From contig JAEZYU010000014.1 of NCBI GenBank assembly GCA_023418915.1, positions 1 to 64,000 on the forward strand: 64,000 bases of DNA, in the 5' to 3' direction. The position numbers and the translations under genes were made by a program. Positions 8,407-17,191 of the stretch are shown in pieces. Below the pieces are notes generated by a model. It searched no databases, was not told where the DNA came from, and saw only the letters and a list, made by a program, of their open reading frames with translations. Each line of letters opens with the position of its first letter. Within the stretch, counting starts at the first letter, position 1. The stretch is from Bacillota bacterium. Its GTDB lineage: Bacteria; Bacillota; Clostridia; Acetivibrionales; DTU013.

Positions 8407-8895
8407 CTATCGTATAAACAGCTTTCCGTGGTGCTTTTCCAGGAAAAGCATAAGAGGATAGCCAAGGCCGTAACAGGCAACAAGCTCCCCAAGAGCCACA
8501 AACCCCATGGTGATCAGCAGTGGTGCATTTAGCGTAGCATTTAGTACAAATGCGACAACTACTGCATTTATTATCACAGGAGGCAGCGGCGCAAGATATT
8601 TAGACGGCATTCTGCTTGTTAAGAAAGCAGCTGAGAGAGTTGCCAGACTTCCGAATACTATATCATAAATGCCGGCTCCAACAAAAAGATTCGCTGTCAG
8701 GCAGCCTGCGAAAAGGCCCGGTATCGCTGCCGGCGTAAAAAAAGCAAGAACCGTCAGAGCCTCTGAGACTCTCACCTGAATCTGTCCGGATCCTCCTGGG
8801 ATCAATATCGTCAATGCCGCATACATAGCGGCTATCACTGCCGCCTCCACTATATATCTGATGTAGTTTGTTGTATTCCATGCCTTATTTCCCAT
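8407..8895 (-). CDS. queT: QueT-family queuosine-precursor ECF transporter S component
   Basis: A 162-residue membrane protein with five to six hydrophobic segments, after AGGAAAGG. The segment GQIQVRVSEALTVLAFFTP is the QueT signature, and GLFAGCLTANLFVGAGIYD is also typical. It imports queuine or a precursor together with a shared ECF module. No preQ1 riboswitch could be recognised in the 5' region. Instead, a 34-bp hairpin repeat array (8969-9090) and a stand-alone RNA gene lie upstream. The family call is good; the exact substrate is inferred. Confidence 0.85.
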   Translation of the reverse strand: MGNKAWNTTNYIRYIVEAAVIAAMYAALTILIPGGSGQIQVRVSEALTVLAFFTPAAIPGLFAGCLTANLFVGAGIYDIVFGSLATLSAAFLTSRMPSKYLAPLPPVIINAVVVAFVLNATLNAPLLITMGFVALGELVACYGLGYPLMLFLEKHHGKLFIR

Positions 8896-8968
8896 TGAAC
8901 TGTCATCCTTTCCTGTTCAGCCACCCCGTCTCAAGTATTTGACTATACATGCGATCCAGTAAATATAT

Positions 8969-9090
8969 TTCGGCTTCACCGGACTTGCGCCGGTTAGTGC
9001 CCTTCGGCTTCACCGGACTTGCACCGGTTAGTGCCCTCCGGCTTCACCGGACTTGCGCCGGTTAGTGCCCTCCTGCTTCACTGGACGCAC
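8969..9090. repeat. 34-bp tandem repeat, about 3.5 copies, each a hairpin
   Basis: Three near-identical units (TTCGGCTTCACCGGACTTGC followed by GCCGGTTAGTGCCC) and one degraded half unit. Each unit contains ACCGG and CCGGT arms around a 7-base loop, so the array would fold into consecutive hairpins in RNA or single-stranded DNA. It lies between queT and the terminator of the 6S-like RNA. No open frame runs through it. Confidence 0.85.
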
Positions 9091-9094
9091 ACAA

Positions 9095-9302
9095 CAAAAA
9101 AGGGACGTTATCCGTCCCATATAAACAACTCCTCACTACATCTGCAATATAACAAGGCGATAGAAATCCCCCTTTCACGTATTTTCAACCATTCGGGTTC
9201 AAAAAACGCTTGGTGGCGGGTACCGTTTGCATTATAACAGATGCAGCAGCCTCCGTAGTTTTGTTTATAGACAGGATGGTTTCGAACTGTCTTTTTTAGT
9301 TT
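9095..9302 (-). ncRNA. Stand-alone structured RNA, 6S RNA-like
   Basis: About 200 nt on the minus strand, between a near-consensus promoter and an intrinsic terminator (GGGACG-GATAA-CGTCCC, then a T run, 9095-9118). The predicted fold has a long interrupted closing stem (ATAAACAA with TTGTTTAT, CATCTG with CAGATG). A wide unpaired centre follows, then an irregular terminal hairpin whose arms are CGTTTTTTGAACC and GGTTGAAAATACG. This rod with a central bubble, and its length, match 6S RNA, which mimics an open promoter to hold sigma-70-type RNA polymerase. No ribosome site or credible frame is present. The 6S assignment is an inference from architecture. Confidence 0.55.
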
Positions 9303-9308
9303 TTATTT

Positions 9309-9337
9309 ATTATAAAGCAATATTCATCTCAATGCAA
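9309..9337 (-). promoter_or_regulatory. Strong sigma-A promoter of the 6S-like RNA
   Basis: Minus strand: TTGCAT (9337-9332), a spacer of exactly 17 bases, then TATAAT (9314-9309). Start is expected near 9302, just ahead of the structured RNA. Confidence 0.75.
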
Positions 9338-9426
9338 TTATTTATTTCATATGTTAACCACAGATCCAAGAATTCCGAGATCATGAGCATCCCGTGATCA
9401 GGATACCCATCCCATACCTCATTCGA

Positions 9427-10227
9427 TTACTCGCCGAAGTCCATGACCCTGATGGCCATCGTTGGGCAGACCTTGGTGCACTCACCGCAGTTGTCGCACT
9501 TGCTGTAATCGATCCTGGCAAGCGTGCCCTCCATATATATGGCCTGCTGAGGGCAAGCCTTCACACAGCGTGTGCAGCCGATGCAGCCCACCTGACAGTT
9601 GCTCCTGGTGACAGCACCCTTGTCCTTCGATCTGCACATGACAGAGTACTTCTTTGTCTTGTCAATGATCTCTATCAAATTCTTCGGACATGCCAGCACA
9701 CATTTGCCGCAAGCCTTGCAGCGATCTTCCACGATCCTAGCGATGCCTCCAACCATTACAATTGCATCAAAGGGACATGCCTTCATGCAATCGCCGTGTC
9801 CCAGACAGCCATATGCACAGGATTTGTGGCCTGCAAAAAGCTGGGCAGCAGCTGCGCAGCTGTCTATTCCCTGGTATTCATATTTCTCCTTGCTCACACT
9901 GCAGCGCCCGTTGCACAAAACTCTGGCAGCAGTCCTCTTTATTCCCTCAGGCTCAACACCCATGATCGCTGCAACCTTTTCCGCCACCGCACTTCCGCCT
10001 ACAGGACAGGCGTTGGTTGGAGCACTGCCCTCCACAACGGCGCCGGCATAACTGTCACAGCCTGTAAAACCGCATGCACCGCAATTGGCGCCAGGCAGTA
10101 CTTCTCTGATCTGTGACACTCTCTCATCGACCTGTACTGCGAAGACCTTGGATGCATATGACAGGCCGATTCCGAACAAAAGCCCCAGACCACTTATTAT
10201 CAATACAGCTACAATTATCTCTCCCAT
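9427..10227 (-). CDS. rnfB: Rnf complex subunit B, polyferredoxin
   Basis: A 266-residue protein and the last gene of rnfCDGEAB. A membrane anchor covers residues ~3-28. Cys49, Cys52, Cys57 and Cys74 (NCGACGFTGC, then NACPVGG) bind the cluster characteristic of RnfB. Three or more further [4Fe-4S] motifs follow from residue ~135 (CLGHGDCMKACP, CKACGKCVLACP, CIGCTRCVKACP, CDNCGECTKVCP). RnfB takes electrons from reduced ferredoxin and passes them into the ion-pumping complex. It is short of the ~330-residue form seen in some acetogens but complete. There is no clear terminator right after it. Confidence 0.96.
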   Translation of the reverse strand: MGEIIVAVLIISGLGLLFGIGLSYASKVFAVQVDERVSQIREVLPGANCGACGFTGCDSYAGAVVEGSAPTNACPVGGSAVAEKVAAIMGVEPEGIKRTAARVLCNGRCSVSKEKYEYQGIDSCAAAAQLFAGHKSCAYGCLGHGDCMKACPFDAIVMVGGIARIVEDRCKACGKCVLACPKNLIEIIDKTKKYSVMCRSKDKGAVTRSNCQVGCIGCTRCVKACPQQAIYMEGTLARIDYSKCDNCGECTKVCPTMAIRVMDFGE

Positions 10228-10247
10228 TTTTCACCCCTCCGGCCTAA

Positions 10248-10844
10248 TCAAATCATACCCTGGAACAATCCCTGGAATCCCAGAAACGCCAAAGATACCA
10301 ACGATGCCGCAATAAGCGATATCGGGAAGCCCTCAAGGCACTTTGGCACATTTGCAGTCTCCAGACGCTCCCTGATGCCTGCAAACAGTACTATTGCAAG
10401 AGTAAAGCCCACTCCTGAAAAAGCTCCGTTCAGTACGGACATCAGAAACCTGGCATCTCCCTGTATTTCCAGATTGAGAAGGCAAACTCCAAGTACGGCG
10501 CAATTCGTCGTAATAAGCGGAAGGTAAACACCCAGTGCTTTATATAACGTCTGACTGAATTTTTGTAATACCATTTCCACCAGCTGAACCAATGCGGCAA
10601 TAACCAGAATGAATGCAATTGTCTGCAGGTATCCCAGTTCCAAAGGCTTTAGCATGTATTCATAAACGAGCCATGTGACCGCAGAAGCAAACGTCATGAC
10701 AAATATTACCGCAGCTCCCATCCCGACTGCTGTCTTAATTTTCTTGGATACACCAAGGAAGGGACAGATCCCGAGAAATTTGACGAGCACAAAGTTATTA
10801 ATAAAAACTGCCGATACAAATGCAATTAGTATACTCGTTAACAT
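10248..10844 (-). CDS. rnfA: Rnf complex subunit A
   Basis: A 198-residue protein with six membrane helices. The opening INNFVLVKFLGICPFLGVSK, with its buried Cys, and the later TTNCAVLGVCLLNLE are RnfA signatures. The two Cys in these inverted half-repeats are known to hold a membrane [2Fe-2S] site shared with RnfE. The stop of rnfE abuts the rnfA start at 10844, so translation is coupled. It forms the core of the ion channel with RnfD and RnfE. Confidence 0.96.
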   Translation of the reverse strand: MLTSILIAFVSAVFINNFVLVKFLGICPFLGVSKKIKTAVGMGAAVIFVMTFASAVTWLVYEYMLKPLELGYLQTIAFILVIAALVQLVEMVLQKFSQTLYKALGVYLPLITTNCAVLGVCLLNLEIQGDARFLMSVLNGAFSGVGFTLAIVLFAGIRERLETANVPKCLEGFPISLIAASLVSLAFLGFQGLFQGMI

Positions 10845-11527
10845 TATGACTGCACCTCCTCTTCAGATGCCTTGACGCTGCAGCTGCCCGGACAGCCTTC
10901 ACATCCGGCTCCGGCAGCGCCGCAGCCAGCACTCAGAACCTGTCTGTTGGTCAAAAGGTTCACAAGTCCGATGGCAAGACCAAATACAAGGAAGCCTCCG
11001 GGAGGAAGTATCATCGCAAGCGCCGGGCTGGCCGATTCTCCAAACAGTTGCAGGCCAAATATACTTCCGCTGCCAAGTATCTCTCTTACAGATCCTATTG
11101 CGGTGATGGCCAGCGTAAAGCCTACACCCATTCCAATCCCGTCAATTGCAGAATCCAGTACGGGATTCTTTGAAGCAAATGACTCAGCTCTTGCCATAAT
11201 AATGCAGTTTACAACAATAAGCGGGATAAATATACCAAGTGACTTGTCAAGCGCTGGTACATATGCCTTCATGAGCATCTGTACGATCGTGACGAAGCCC
11301 GCAATGACAGTTACGAATGCCGGCATTCTAACCTTGCCTGGTATGAACTTGCGCAGCAATGAAATGACCACGTTGGATCCAAGTAAAACAGCCGTAGTCG
11401 CAAGACCCATACCTATCCCGTTTATTGCTGAGGTCGTTATGGCAAGTGTCGGACAAGCACCCAGCACAAGGCGGAACGTAGGATTTTCATTGATGATCCC
11501 ATTTTTAAATGTGTTGAATAATTTCAT
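10844..11527 (-). CDS. rnfE: Rnf complex subunit E
   Basis: A 227-residue protein, homologous to RnfA but in opposite membrane topology. It has LVLGACPTLAITTSAINGIG near the N-terminus and LIVVNCIIMARAESFASKN in the middle, both carrying the conserved Cys. The C-terminal tail is Cys-rich (CGAAGAGCEGCPGSC), an extension that could bind metal and that I have not seen described for the family. It overlaps rnfG by 4 bases and rnfA by 1 base, so the operon is tightly coupled. Confidence 0.95.
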   Translation of the reverse strand: MKLFNTFKNGIINENPTFRLVLGACPTLAITTSAINGIGMGLATTAVLLGSNVVISLLRKFIPGKVRMPAFVTVIAGFVTIVQMLMKAYVPALDKSLGIFIPLIVVNCIIMARAESFASKNPVLDSAIDGIGMGVGFTLAITAIGSVREILGSGSIFGLQLFGESASPALAMILPPGGFLVFGLAIGLVNLLTNRQVLSAGCGAAGAGCEGCPGSCSVKASEEEVQS

Positions 11528-12114
11528 TTCGAACCGCCTCCATTCTGCTCCTTCAGCAATTTTTCACCCAGCTCTGCAGAGGCCTGAACTGCGCTGGTCA
11601 CTGCACTCGAGCTTATGGTAGCGCCGCTGACAGCCTGTACTTCATCATCCGCAGATACCGGCCTTTTGACTATCTTGATTTCATCGCCTGTTTCTTTACC
11701 CTGATACTGCTCCAGGAATACCTCTTCTGCAGTTTTGCTGCCAAGGCCCGGTGTTTCCTCATTATTACCTACCCTTACACCCGAGATCCTGCTGTCGCTT
11801 CCTACGCCGATCGTTACAGCAATTTCTCCGCCAAATCCCGAAGGTGCGGCACTAAATACATATCCAGTCAATTTATCTCCGCTGTATGCAGCAAAGGCTT
11901 CTTTTATCAGCCCGCTGTCATCCAGTTCGCTCCATCCCTCCAGCTTCTCAAAGGTGTCTGCTGCGGTCATGACCTGTTTCCTCTGCTCTTCAGCCTCCTG
12001 TGCAATCCTCTGTGCAATGGTGTCCTTAGTCATATAGTTTACAAACGCCAGGCAGAATGCCGTAACGACACATATGATGAACAATCGCAGTGCTGGTTTT
12101 ATCATATCAGGCAT
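11524..12114 (-). CDS. rnfG: Rnf complex subunit G, flavoprotein
   Basis: A 196-residue protein with a single N-terminal membrane helix (residues ~8-27) and an extracytoplasmic FMN-binding domain. The motif SGATISSS at residues 163-170 carries Thr166, the expected site of covalent FMN attachment by phosphoester bond. The preceding NNEETPGLGSK is also typical. It overlaps rnfD by 8 bases and rnfE by 4. It relays electrons across the outer face of the membrane. No ApbE flavin transferase is encoded nearby. Confidence 0.95.
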   Translation of the reverse strand: MPDMIKPALRLFIICVVTAFCLAFVNYMTKDTIAQRIAQEAEEQRKQVMTAADTFEKLEGWSELDDSGLIKEAFAAYSGDKLTGYVFSAAPSGFGGEIAVTIGVGSDSRISGVRVGNNEETPGLGSKTAEEVFLEQYQGKETGDEIKIVKRPVSADDEVQAVSGATISSSAVTSAVQASAELGEKLLKEQNGGGSK

Positions 12115-13066
12115 TTTTCACAGCACCTCCTCCAAAGCTTTTCGGTATCATAAATCTGTCTATCACAGGTACCACAAGATTCATCAAAAGTATGGAATAG
12201 GACACTCCTTCAGGATATCCTCCATAAAGTCTTATGATCGAAGTAAGAAGGCCGCAGCCTATACCCATGATCACCCTTCCCCTGAAAGTAACGGGAGAGG
12301 TCGTGTAGTCTGTTGCCATAAAGAATGCACCGAGCATAAGTCCTCCGGCAAAAATATGGTAAACAAAGTCTCCTGTAAACATGCCTTCTCCGCCAAGCAT
12401 CCAGGTCATGAACCCGACTGTTCCTATGAAGGCGGCCGGCAGCTCCAGTGTAATGACCTTTCTCACAACCAGGTAACCGGCTCCGATAAGCAGTGCCAAT
12501 GCCGAGGTTTCACCCAACGTGCCGCCTATATTTCCAACGAACATATCCCACAGCTGTGGCATCGGATCGGATGCTTCACTCCCGCTTTTTATAACGGCCA
12601 GTGGTGTGGCTGAGCTTACAGCGTCCCAGCCCGGCTTTTGCCATGTCGTCATCTGTACCGGCCAGGAAGCCATCATAAACGCTCTCGCTGCCAGCGCAGG
12701 ATTGACAAAGTTATGCCCGAGTCCGCCAAACAGCTGCTTTACTATGATAATGGCAAATATGCCGCCTATTGCTGCAATCCATAACGGCATGGCTGGAGAC
12801 AGGTTGAATGCAAGCAGCATGCCTGTCACTGCCGCACTGAGATCGGCTATCGTGTTTTCCTTTTTTGTGATCCTGCACCATACGTACTCAGCCGCAACAC
12901 AGGAGATAACCGTCACAAGTATGAGCATAGCAGCCTGTACCTTGAAAAAGCTCACTGCAGCAAGGGTTGCAGGCAGCAATGCTATAATTACGTCTCTCAT
13001 TATTTTTTGTGTGCTCTCACCACTTCTCAAATGAGGTGATGAACCAGCTAAAAGGTTTATTTCCAT
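12107..13066 (-). CDS. rnfD: Rnf complex subunit D, flavoprotein
   Basis: A 319-residue integral membrane protein with eight to ten helices. LFGGLGHNFVNPALAARAFM and SSATPLAVIK are family signatures, and Thr154 in the latter is the expected covalent FMN site. GGLMLGAFFMATDYTTSPVT near residue 240 is a second conserved stretch. It lies one base after the rnfC stop. RnfD, with RnfA and RnfE, forms the ion-conducting membrane part. The coupling ion (Na+ or H+) cannot be decided from sequence alone. Confidence 0.96.
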   Translation of the reverse strand: MEINLLAGSSPHLRSGESTQKIMRDVIIALLPATLAAVSFFKVQAAMLILVTVISCVAAEYVWCRITKKENTIADLSAAVTGMLLAFNLSPAMPLWIAAIGGIFAIIIVKQLFGGLGHNFVNPALAARAFMMASWPVQMTTWQKPGWDAVSSATPLAVIKSGSEASDPMPQLWDMFVGNIGGTLGETSALALLIGAGYLVVRKVITLELPAAFIGTVGFMTWMLGGEGMFTGDFVYHIFAGGLMLGAFFMATDYTTSPVTFRGRVIMGIGCGLLTSIIRLYGGYPEGVSYSILLMNLVVPVIDRFMIPKSFGGGAVKNA

Positions 13067-13067
13067 G

Positions 13068-14399
13068 CTAGTTTTTCCCCCCTTGCTTCTTTGCTGCTAT
13101 CTTCCTCAGCTCCGCCTTGGCATAGCGGACCGACTGGACCAGATGCCTCGATGCGGGGCATGCGAATGAACAGCAGCCGCATTCTATGCAGTCTGTGACA
13201 TGGTATTTCAATGTTTCCTCGAAGTTGCCCCTCATCACATTTGCATTTATATATAAAGGCATCAGAGACATCGGGCATGCAGCAACACATTTGCCGCAGC
13301 GTATGCATACGGATTCCTTTGGTTCCTCTGCTTGCTTCCCATTCAATGCCAGCAATGCATTGGTCTGCTTCAGTACAGGGTTTTCCAGCGAAAACTGTGC
13401 AACTCCCATCATAGGACCGCCCATTATGATCTTTCTCGGTTCCTCACAGAAGCCGCCGCAGAAATCAAATACCTCTTTGAGCGGTGTGCCGATCAGCGCT
13501 TCAACATTCATCGGCTTTGCTGCGGCTCCGCCGTCAACTGTGATCTTCTTTTTGATCAGAGGCATGCCTGTCTTAAAATATTCTGCAATAAATGACACCG
13601 TTGCTACATTCTGCACCAAAACGCCCGCATCTGACGGGAGCTTCCCCGCCGGGACCTTTCTGCCGGTCACAGCATATATGAGCTGTTTCTCCCCTCCCTG
13701 CGGGTAGCGGGTACGCAGACTGACTACCTCTATATCATCGGATCCCTTCACTAGGAAGGTGAGCCTGTCGATGGCATCCTGCTTGTTCGATTCGATCCCG
13801 ATATAAGCCTTGGGAATGCGGGCTATCTCCATTACCTTCCTGACACCTTCCACGATCCCTTGCGGATTCTCCATCATCTCTCTGAAATCCGAAGTAATAT
13901 ATGGTTCGCACTCGGCGCCATTTATCACCAGGACATCAACGGCCTTGTCCGGAGGGGGAGAAAGCTTTACGCCGGTTGGAAAGCCTGCACCGCCAAGACC
14001 TACGATCCCGGATTCCCTGACAGCCGCAAGCATGCTTTCTCTGTCCGGGCATACAGGCGGAACTACACTCTCATGTATCTCCTGGAGTCCATCGGGTTTG
14101 ATCTCCACCGCCATGACTTCCATTCCGTTTGAATAACGGATGGGTTTCACATCGGCTACAGTTCCCGATACACTTGAATGGACAGGTGCTGATATCGCCT
14201 TTTCCGAATCCCCTATTTTCTGGCCTGCCAATACTCTGTCGCCCTTTTTCACCAGAGGAGCACATGGTGCTCCGATATGCTGGAGCATTGGGATAATGAC
14301 TTTTGTAGGCAGCGGCATTTTAACCGTCTCAAGTCCGCTGGTTTCCTTGTGGTGCCCAGGCTTTATGCCGCCCTTGAATGACTTTATAGCTTTAATCAA
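13068..14399 (-). CDS. rnfC: Rnf complex subunit C, NADH-binding iron-sulfur flavoprotein
   Basis: A 443-residue protein, the first gene of rnfCDGEAB. I chose the TTG at 14399 because GAGGTGG lies 6 bases upstream and the protein then begins at the family position (IKSFKGGIKPGHHKE); an upstream ATG has no ribosome site. Residues ~100-220 include GIVGLGGAGFPTGVKLSPP and NGAECEPYITSD, the Rossmann-like NADH/FMN-binding core shared with complex I subunit NuoF. Two [4Fe-4S] motifs near the C-terminus (CIRCGKCVAACP and CIECGCCSFACP) pass electrons onward. It is the NAD-reducing site of the complex. Confidence 0.95.
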   Translation of the reverse strand: MIKAIKSFKGGIKPGHHKETSGLETVKMPLPTKVIIPMLQHIGAPCAPLVKKGDRVLAGQKIGDSEKAISAPVHSSVSGTVADVKPIRYSNGMEVMAVEIKPDGLQEIHESVVPPVCPDRESMLAAVRESGIVGLGGAGFPTGVKLSPPPDKAVDVLVINGAECEPYITSDFREMMENPQGIVEGVRKVMEIARIPKAYIGIESNKQDAIDRLTFLVKGSDDIEVVSLRTRYPQGGEKQLIYAVTGRKVPAGKLPSDAGVLVQNVATVSFIAEYFKTGMPLIKKKITVDGGAAAKPMNVEALIGTPLKEVFDFCGGFCEEPRKIIMGGPMMGVAQFSLENPVLKQTNALLALNGKQAEEPKESVCIRCGKCVAACPMSLMPLYINANVMRGNFEETLKYHVTDCIECGCCSFACPASRHLVQSVRYAKAELRKIAAKKQGGKN

Positions 14400-14870
14400 A
14401 TATACCACCTCACATATCAATAGCAGACACTCCGCCATGGGTATATACAGTACGCTCCGGCAAATATCGTCCCCTTGTGGGAGTGTCTCTTTCTCTTTCT
14501 GTTACAAACGCCTCGTCATACAGCTCTTCCGGCACTTACCTGCTGCCGTAAGGCTATAATGTTCAGTATACAGCTCAACTGCCCATGAAAATTAAACGCA
14601 GCCTTTATGATCTCATGTCTCAGACTCCGCTAAATTATTGGAGCGGTTGAATATGCATCATTACCGTACATATTCTATCATTTATATTGCATGCATGCTA
14701 TAGATTTTCATTAATTAATTTTTTAACAAATTGTATACAAAGTACATTTTTGTTTCGCAAAGCCCGCTCAATGCTGATATTTCGGCGAATGGTGGCTGCA
14801 TTTTAAAATGCATAGTGAAAGAAATACGTCAAAAAGTCTGCGCATACCCCCAGAACTGAAGCTGTGTTTT
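14400..14870. other. Leader region of the rnf operon, no gene
   Basis: About 470 bases between rnfC and the terminators of the GH18 gene. The part from 14640 to 14760 is AT-rich and contains a TTAATTAATT stretch and a GCATGCATGC palindrome, so a promoter for rnf is probable here, but I could not pick one with confidence. No frame with a ribosome site was found. Confidence 0.4.
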
Positions 14871-14875
14871 TCACT

Positions 14876-14972
14876 AAAAAGGCCTGCAAATTTTGCAGAC
14901 CCGGCTGTCTGAGCTTATCACAGAACTGAAGCTGCACTTTTTACACCAAAAAGGCCTGTGCATTTCACAGGA
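14876..14972 (-). terminator. Tandem intrinsic terminators after the GH18-SLH gene
   Basis: Two hairpins read on the minus strand: CCTGTG-AAATG-CACAGG followed by CCTTTTT (14949-14972), and CTGCAAAATTTGCAG followed by GCCTTTTT (14876-14901). The flanking bases are also duplicated (CAGAACTGAAGCTG before a T-rich tract, twice, about 70 bases apart), so the double terminator arose by local duplication. Confidence 0.75.
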
Positions 14973-15032
14973 CGTCATCCTAAGCCTACTGCAGATCAGC
15001 AGCCTAAGCCTATTGCAGGGCGGCATCCAAGC

Positions 15033-16748
15033 CTACTGCAGACCGGATACCTGTGCAATCTGATAGCCGTCACGAATAAGGCTTGGAGCTATCCTCCCTA
15101 TAAGGACAGCCATCTGGCCTCGCTTAATCGATTCCCGAGGCCTGAACGTACCATCTGGGAACCCCTCGAGGAAGCCTCTGGTCGTCATTCTGACTATCGC
15201 ATCATACGACCAGCGTACTGTCGGATCAACATCCTCAAATACAGCGGGAGCTGAAGCAGATGTACCAGCTCCAGCAGCTTGTCCGCTGCTGTCCAGAAGC
15301 CTGTCAAGTATTACAGCCATCTGCTCTCGTGTCAGCACCATGTCAGGTTCAAACAAACCGCTTCCCACGCCCTTTAGTATACCAGCCCCGGCCGCAGCCT
15401 CTATCTCCTCATGCGCCCAATGCCTGGCGGTGTCAGAGAATACAGGTATACCATTACCTGCTGATGCAACGCTGATATCGAGCACCCTTACGAGCAATGC
15501 CGCAGCCTGAGCCCTGGTCATTGGTGATTCCGGCTCAAACGTCGCTGCAGACACACCCTGCATCCATCCATTGTCCATAGCTGCCAGGATCGAGTCCTTC
15601 GCCCAATGCTTCTGTATATCGCTGAAATATCTGCCATCCAACCACAGCGAGTAATAGTTCCAGGTGTCCTTCGCTTCCTGTCCAAGGCTCCAGCTTCCTG
15701 TGCCTTTCAGATTATATTTCCCCACAAGCTCCAGTTTGCGCTTTATGGAGGCTTCATTTTCATACCATATATCGTAGGTACCCGCCTCGAGAGCTACACC
15801 GAATATGACAGGCTTTCTGTCCTCCGGCTTTATTGTTATAACAGCCTTCGGAGATTTTTCCCTGCTGTCGAATATGACATTACCATTGAATTCTCTCACC
15901 AGCGCTTCCACTGTGTTATTGCTTATACCGTAGCCACCGTATGCTGCGCCCTGTTTCCAGAGCCTCCCGTAAAAAGGTATGCCCAATACAAGCTTGTCAG
16001 AGGGCACTTCCTTCAAGGCGGCTTTTATTGCTTCCTCCACAAATCCATAGCCTGCTACCGGTCCGGCTCCCCCTGTAGCGCTTACATATCCCTGATAATG
16101 GTGATCATACGTCATCAGCATCAGATAATCGCAATACTGCTGCAGCGAAGCAAAATCATAGGATGCATGCCAGCCTTTTGTAAGTCTGTATGGGTTGGCC
16201 GCAACAGCAACCGAGATGCTTTTGTCAGCCGGAAGCTTTTGCCTCAGGATCCTTACAAATTCAGTGTACTTATCTCTTTCTGTTTCAGTCATATTTTCAA
16301 TGTCGACATCCACACCATCAAGATTATATTTCGCTATTGCGTCTGCGATCTGTGCTGCCAAAAGCTCCGGCTTGTCCAGTGCATTCTTCCCCGACTGCTG
16401 ATCCCAGTGGTTGCTCAAAAATGGCGTCACCTTGATGCCCCTTTTATGCATAGTGTCGATAAAGCTTCTGTCTACCGCTCCGGTCAATTTAAGCGTGCCG
16501 TCCTTATTAAGATCAAAATAGCTTGGTGCTATATGATCGAGTGAACCCTTTGTGTCATCGACATATCCAGTATATGCTGATGTATTGCCAAAATAGATGT
16601 AGGTCATGTTGAAACGGTCTTGTGCGCTCTGTATCGTACCAGTCTGCTGAATACTCCCTGCCGACAGTGCATATTTTGACAATACGGCTAATATCACCAT
16701 AGTTATAATTAATGCTGTCGCTTTTATTTTTACATACCTGCGCCTCAT
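15033..16748 (-). CDS. GH18 glycoside hydrolase with three S-layer homology domains
   Basis: A 571-residue secreted protein. ATG 16748 was chosen because GGGGGGTGGC precedes it. A signal sequence covers residues ~8-30. The GH18 barrel spans ~45-390, with the catalytic signature DGVDVDIEN (Glu151 as proton donor) and YLMLMTYDHH on a later strand. Such enzymes cut chitin or peptidoglycan glycan chains; spore cortex lyases of the YaaH type share this fold. Three SLH domains follow (FSDIQKHWAKDSI, FSDTARHWAHEEI, FEDVDPTVRWSYDAI), which would anchor it to secondary wall polymers. Two terminators lie just downstream. Confidence 0.88.
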   Translation of the reverse strand: MRRRYVKIKATALIITMVILAVLSKYALSAGSIQQTGTIQSAQDRFNMTYIYFGNTSAYTGYVDDTKGSLDHIAPSYFDLNKDGTLKLTGAVDRSFIDTMHKRGIKVTPFLSNHWDQQSGKNALDKPELLAAQIADAIAKYNLDGVDVDIENMTETERDKYTEFVRILRQKLPADKSISVAVAANPYRLTKGWHASYDFASLQQYCDYLMLMTYDHHYQGYVSATGGAGPVAGYGFVEEAIKAALKEVPSDKLVLGIPFYGRLWKQGAAYGGYGISNNTVEALVREFNGNVIFDSREKSPKAVITIKPEDRKPVIFGVALEAGTYDIWYENEASIKRKLELVGKYNLKGTGSWSLGQEAKDTWNYYSLWLDGRYFSDIQKHWAKDSILAAMDNGWMQGVSAATFEPESPMTRAQAAALLVRVLDISVASAGNGIPVFSDTARHWAHEEIEAAAGAGILKGVGSGLFEPDMVLTREQMAVILDRLLDSSGQAAGAGTSASAPAVFEDVDPTVRWSYDAIVRMTTRGFLEGFPDGTFRPRESIKRGQMAVLIGRIAPSLIRDGYQIAQVSGLQ

Positions 16749-16962
16749 TTGATGCCACCCCCCTGTACCCTTAAAAAACCACATTGTGCTAATAACTTTA
16801 CAAGATACATTGGTATAAATCAATGAGTAATTTATGTAAACTTCCTGCAGTTGCTGCGAATAGTAAATAGATCACTGTTACAAATGGTGAATAGATCAAT
16901 GTCTCATCGCTTTGGCAGGATGCTTGTGAATATTAGTCAGCGTCTTATGAATATAATAATAT

Positions 16963-17133
16963 ATGAAGAGAATAACCGTCTTTTATGTACATAAAAAAAG
17001 AGTCGCAGGCAGTCTGATACGGCGTTTTGCGGCACTGAGAACAACACGAAGAAAAAAAGCGATCATATTGATCGCTTTGTTAATCCCTCTGATATTCATG
17101 GTGTTGCTGCTGTTCAGCCATTTCAAAACGTGA
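16963..17133 (+). CDS. Possible small cationic single-pass membrane protein
   Basis: A 56-codon frame from ATG 16963. The first 32 residues are strongly basic (RRFAALRTTRRKKA) and the next ~20 form one hydrophobic helix (IILIALLIPLIFMVLLLFSH). No Shine-Dalgarno is visible; a TATAAT lies only 5 bases before the ATG, so a leaderless message would be needed. The composition looks protein-like, but the start is poorly supported. It lies in the gap between two minus-strand genes. The function is unknown and it may be spurious. Confidence 0.35.
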   Translation: MKRITVFYVHKKRVAGSLIRRFAALRTTRRKKAIILIALLIPLIFMVLLLFSHFKT

Positions 17134-17191
17134 CACACCCCCGTCACCAAGAGTTTTTCAGCTTGAACTGCAGCAGTACAGTTTCAATCAT

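Noticed and set aside
9095..9302. T-box leader upstream of queT
   Set aside because: The GGTGGCGGGTACCG word that resembles a T-box core is on the opposite strand from the terminator, and the terminator arms are in the wrong order for a T-box.
12074..12613. 179-codon plus-strand ORF within rnfD
   Set aside because: Runs antisense to a well-supported membrane protein gene, with no ribosome site.
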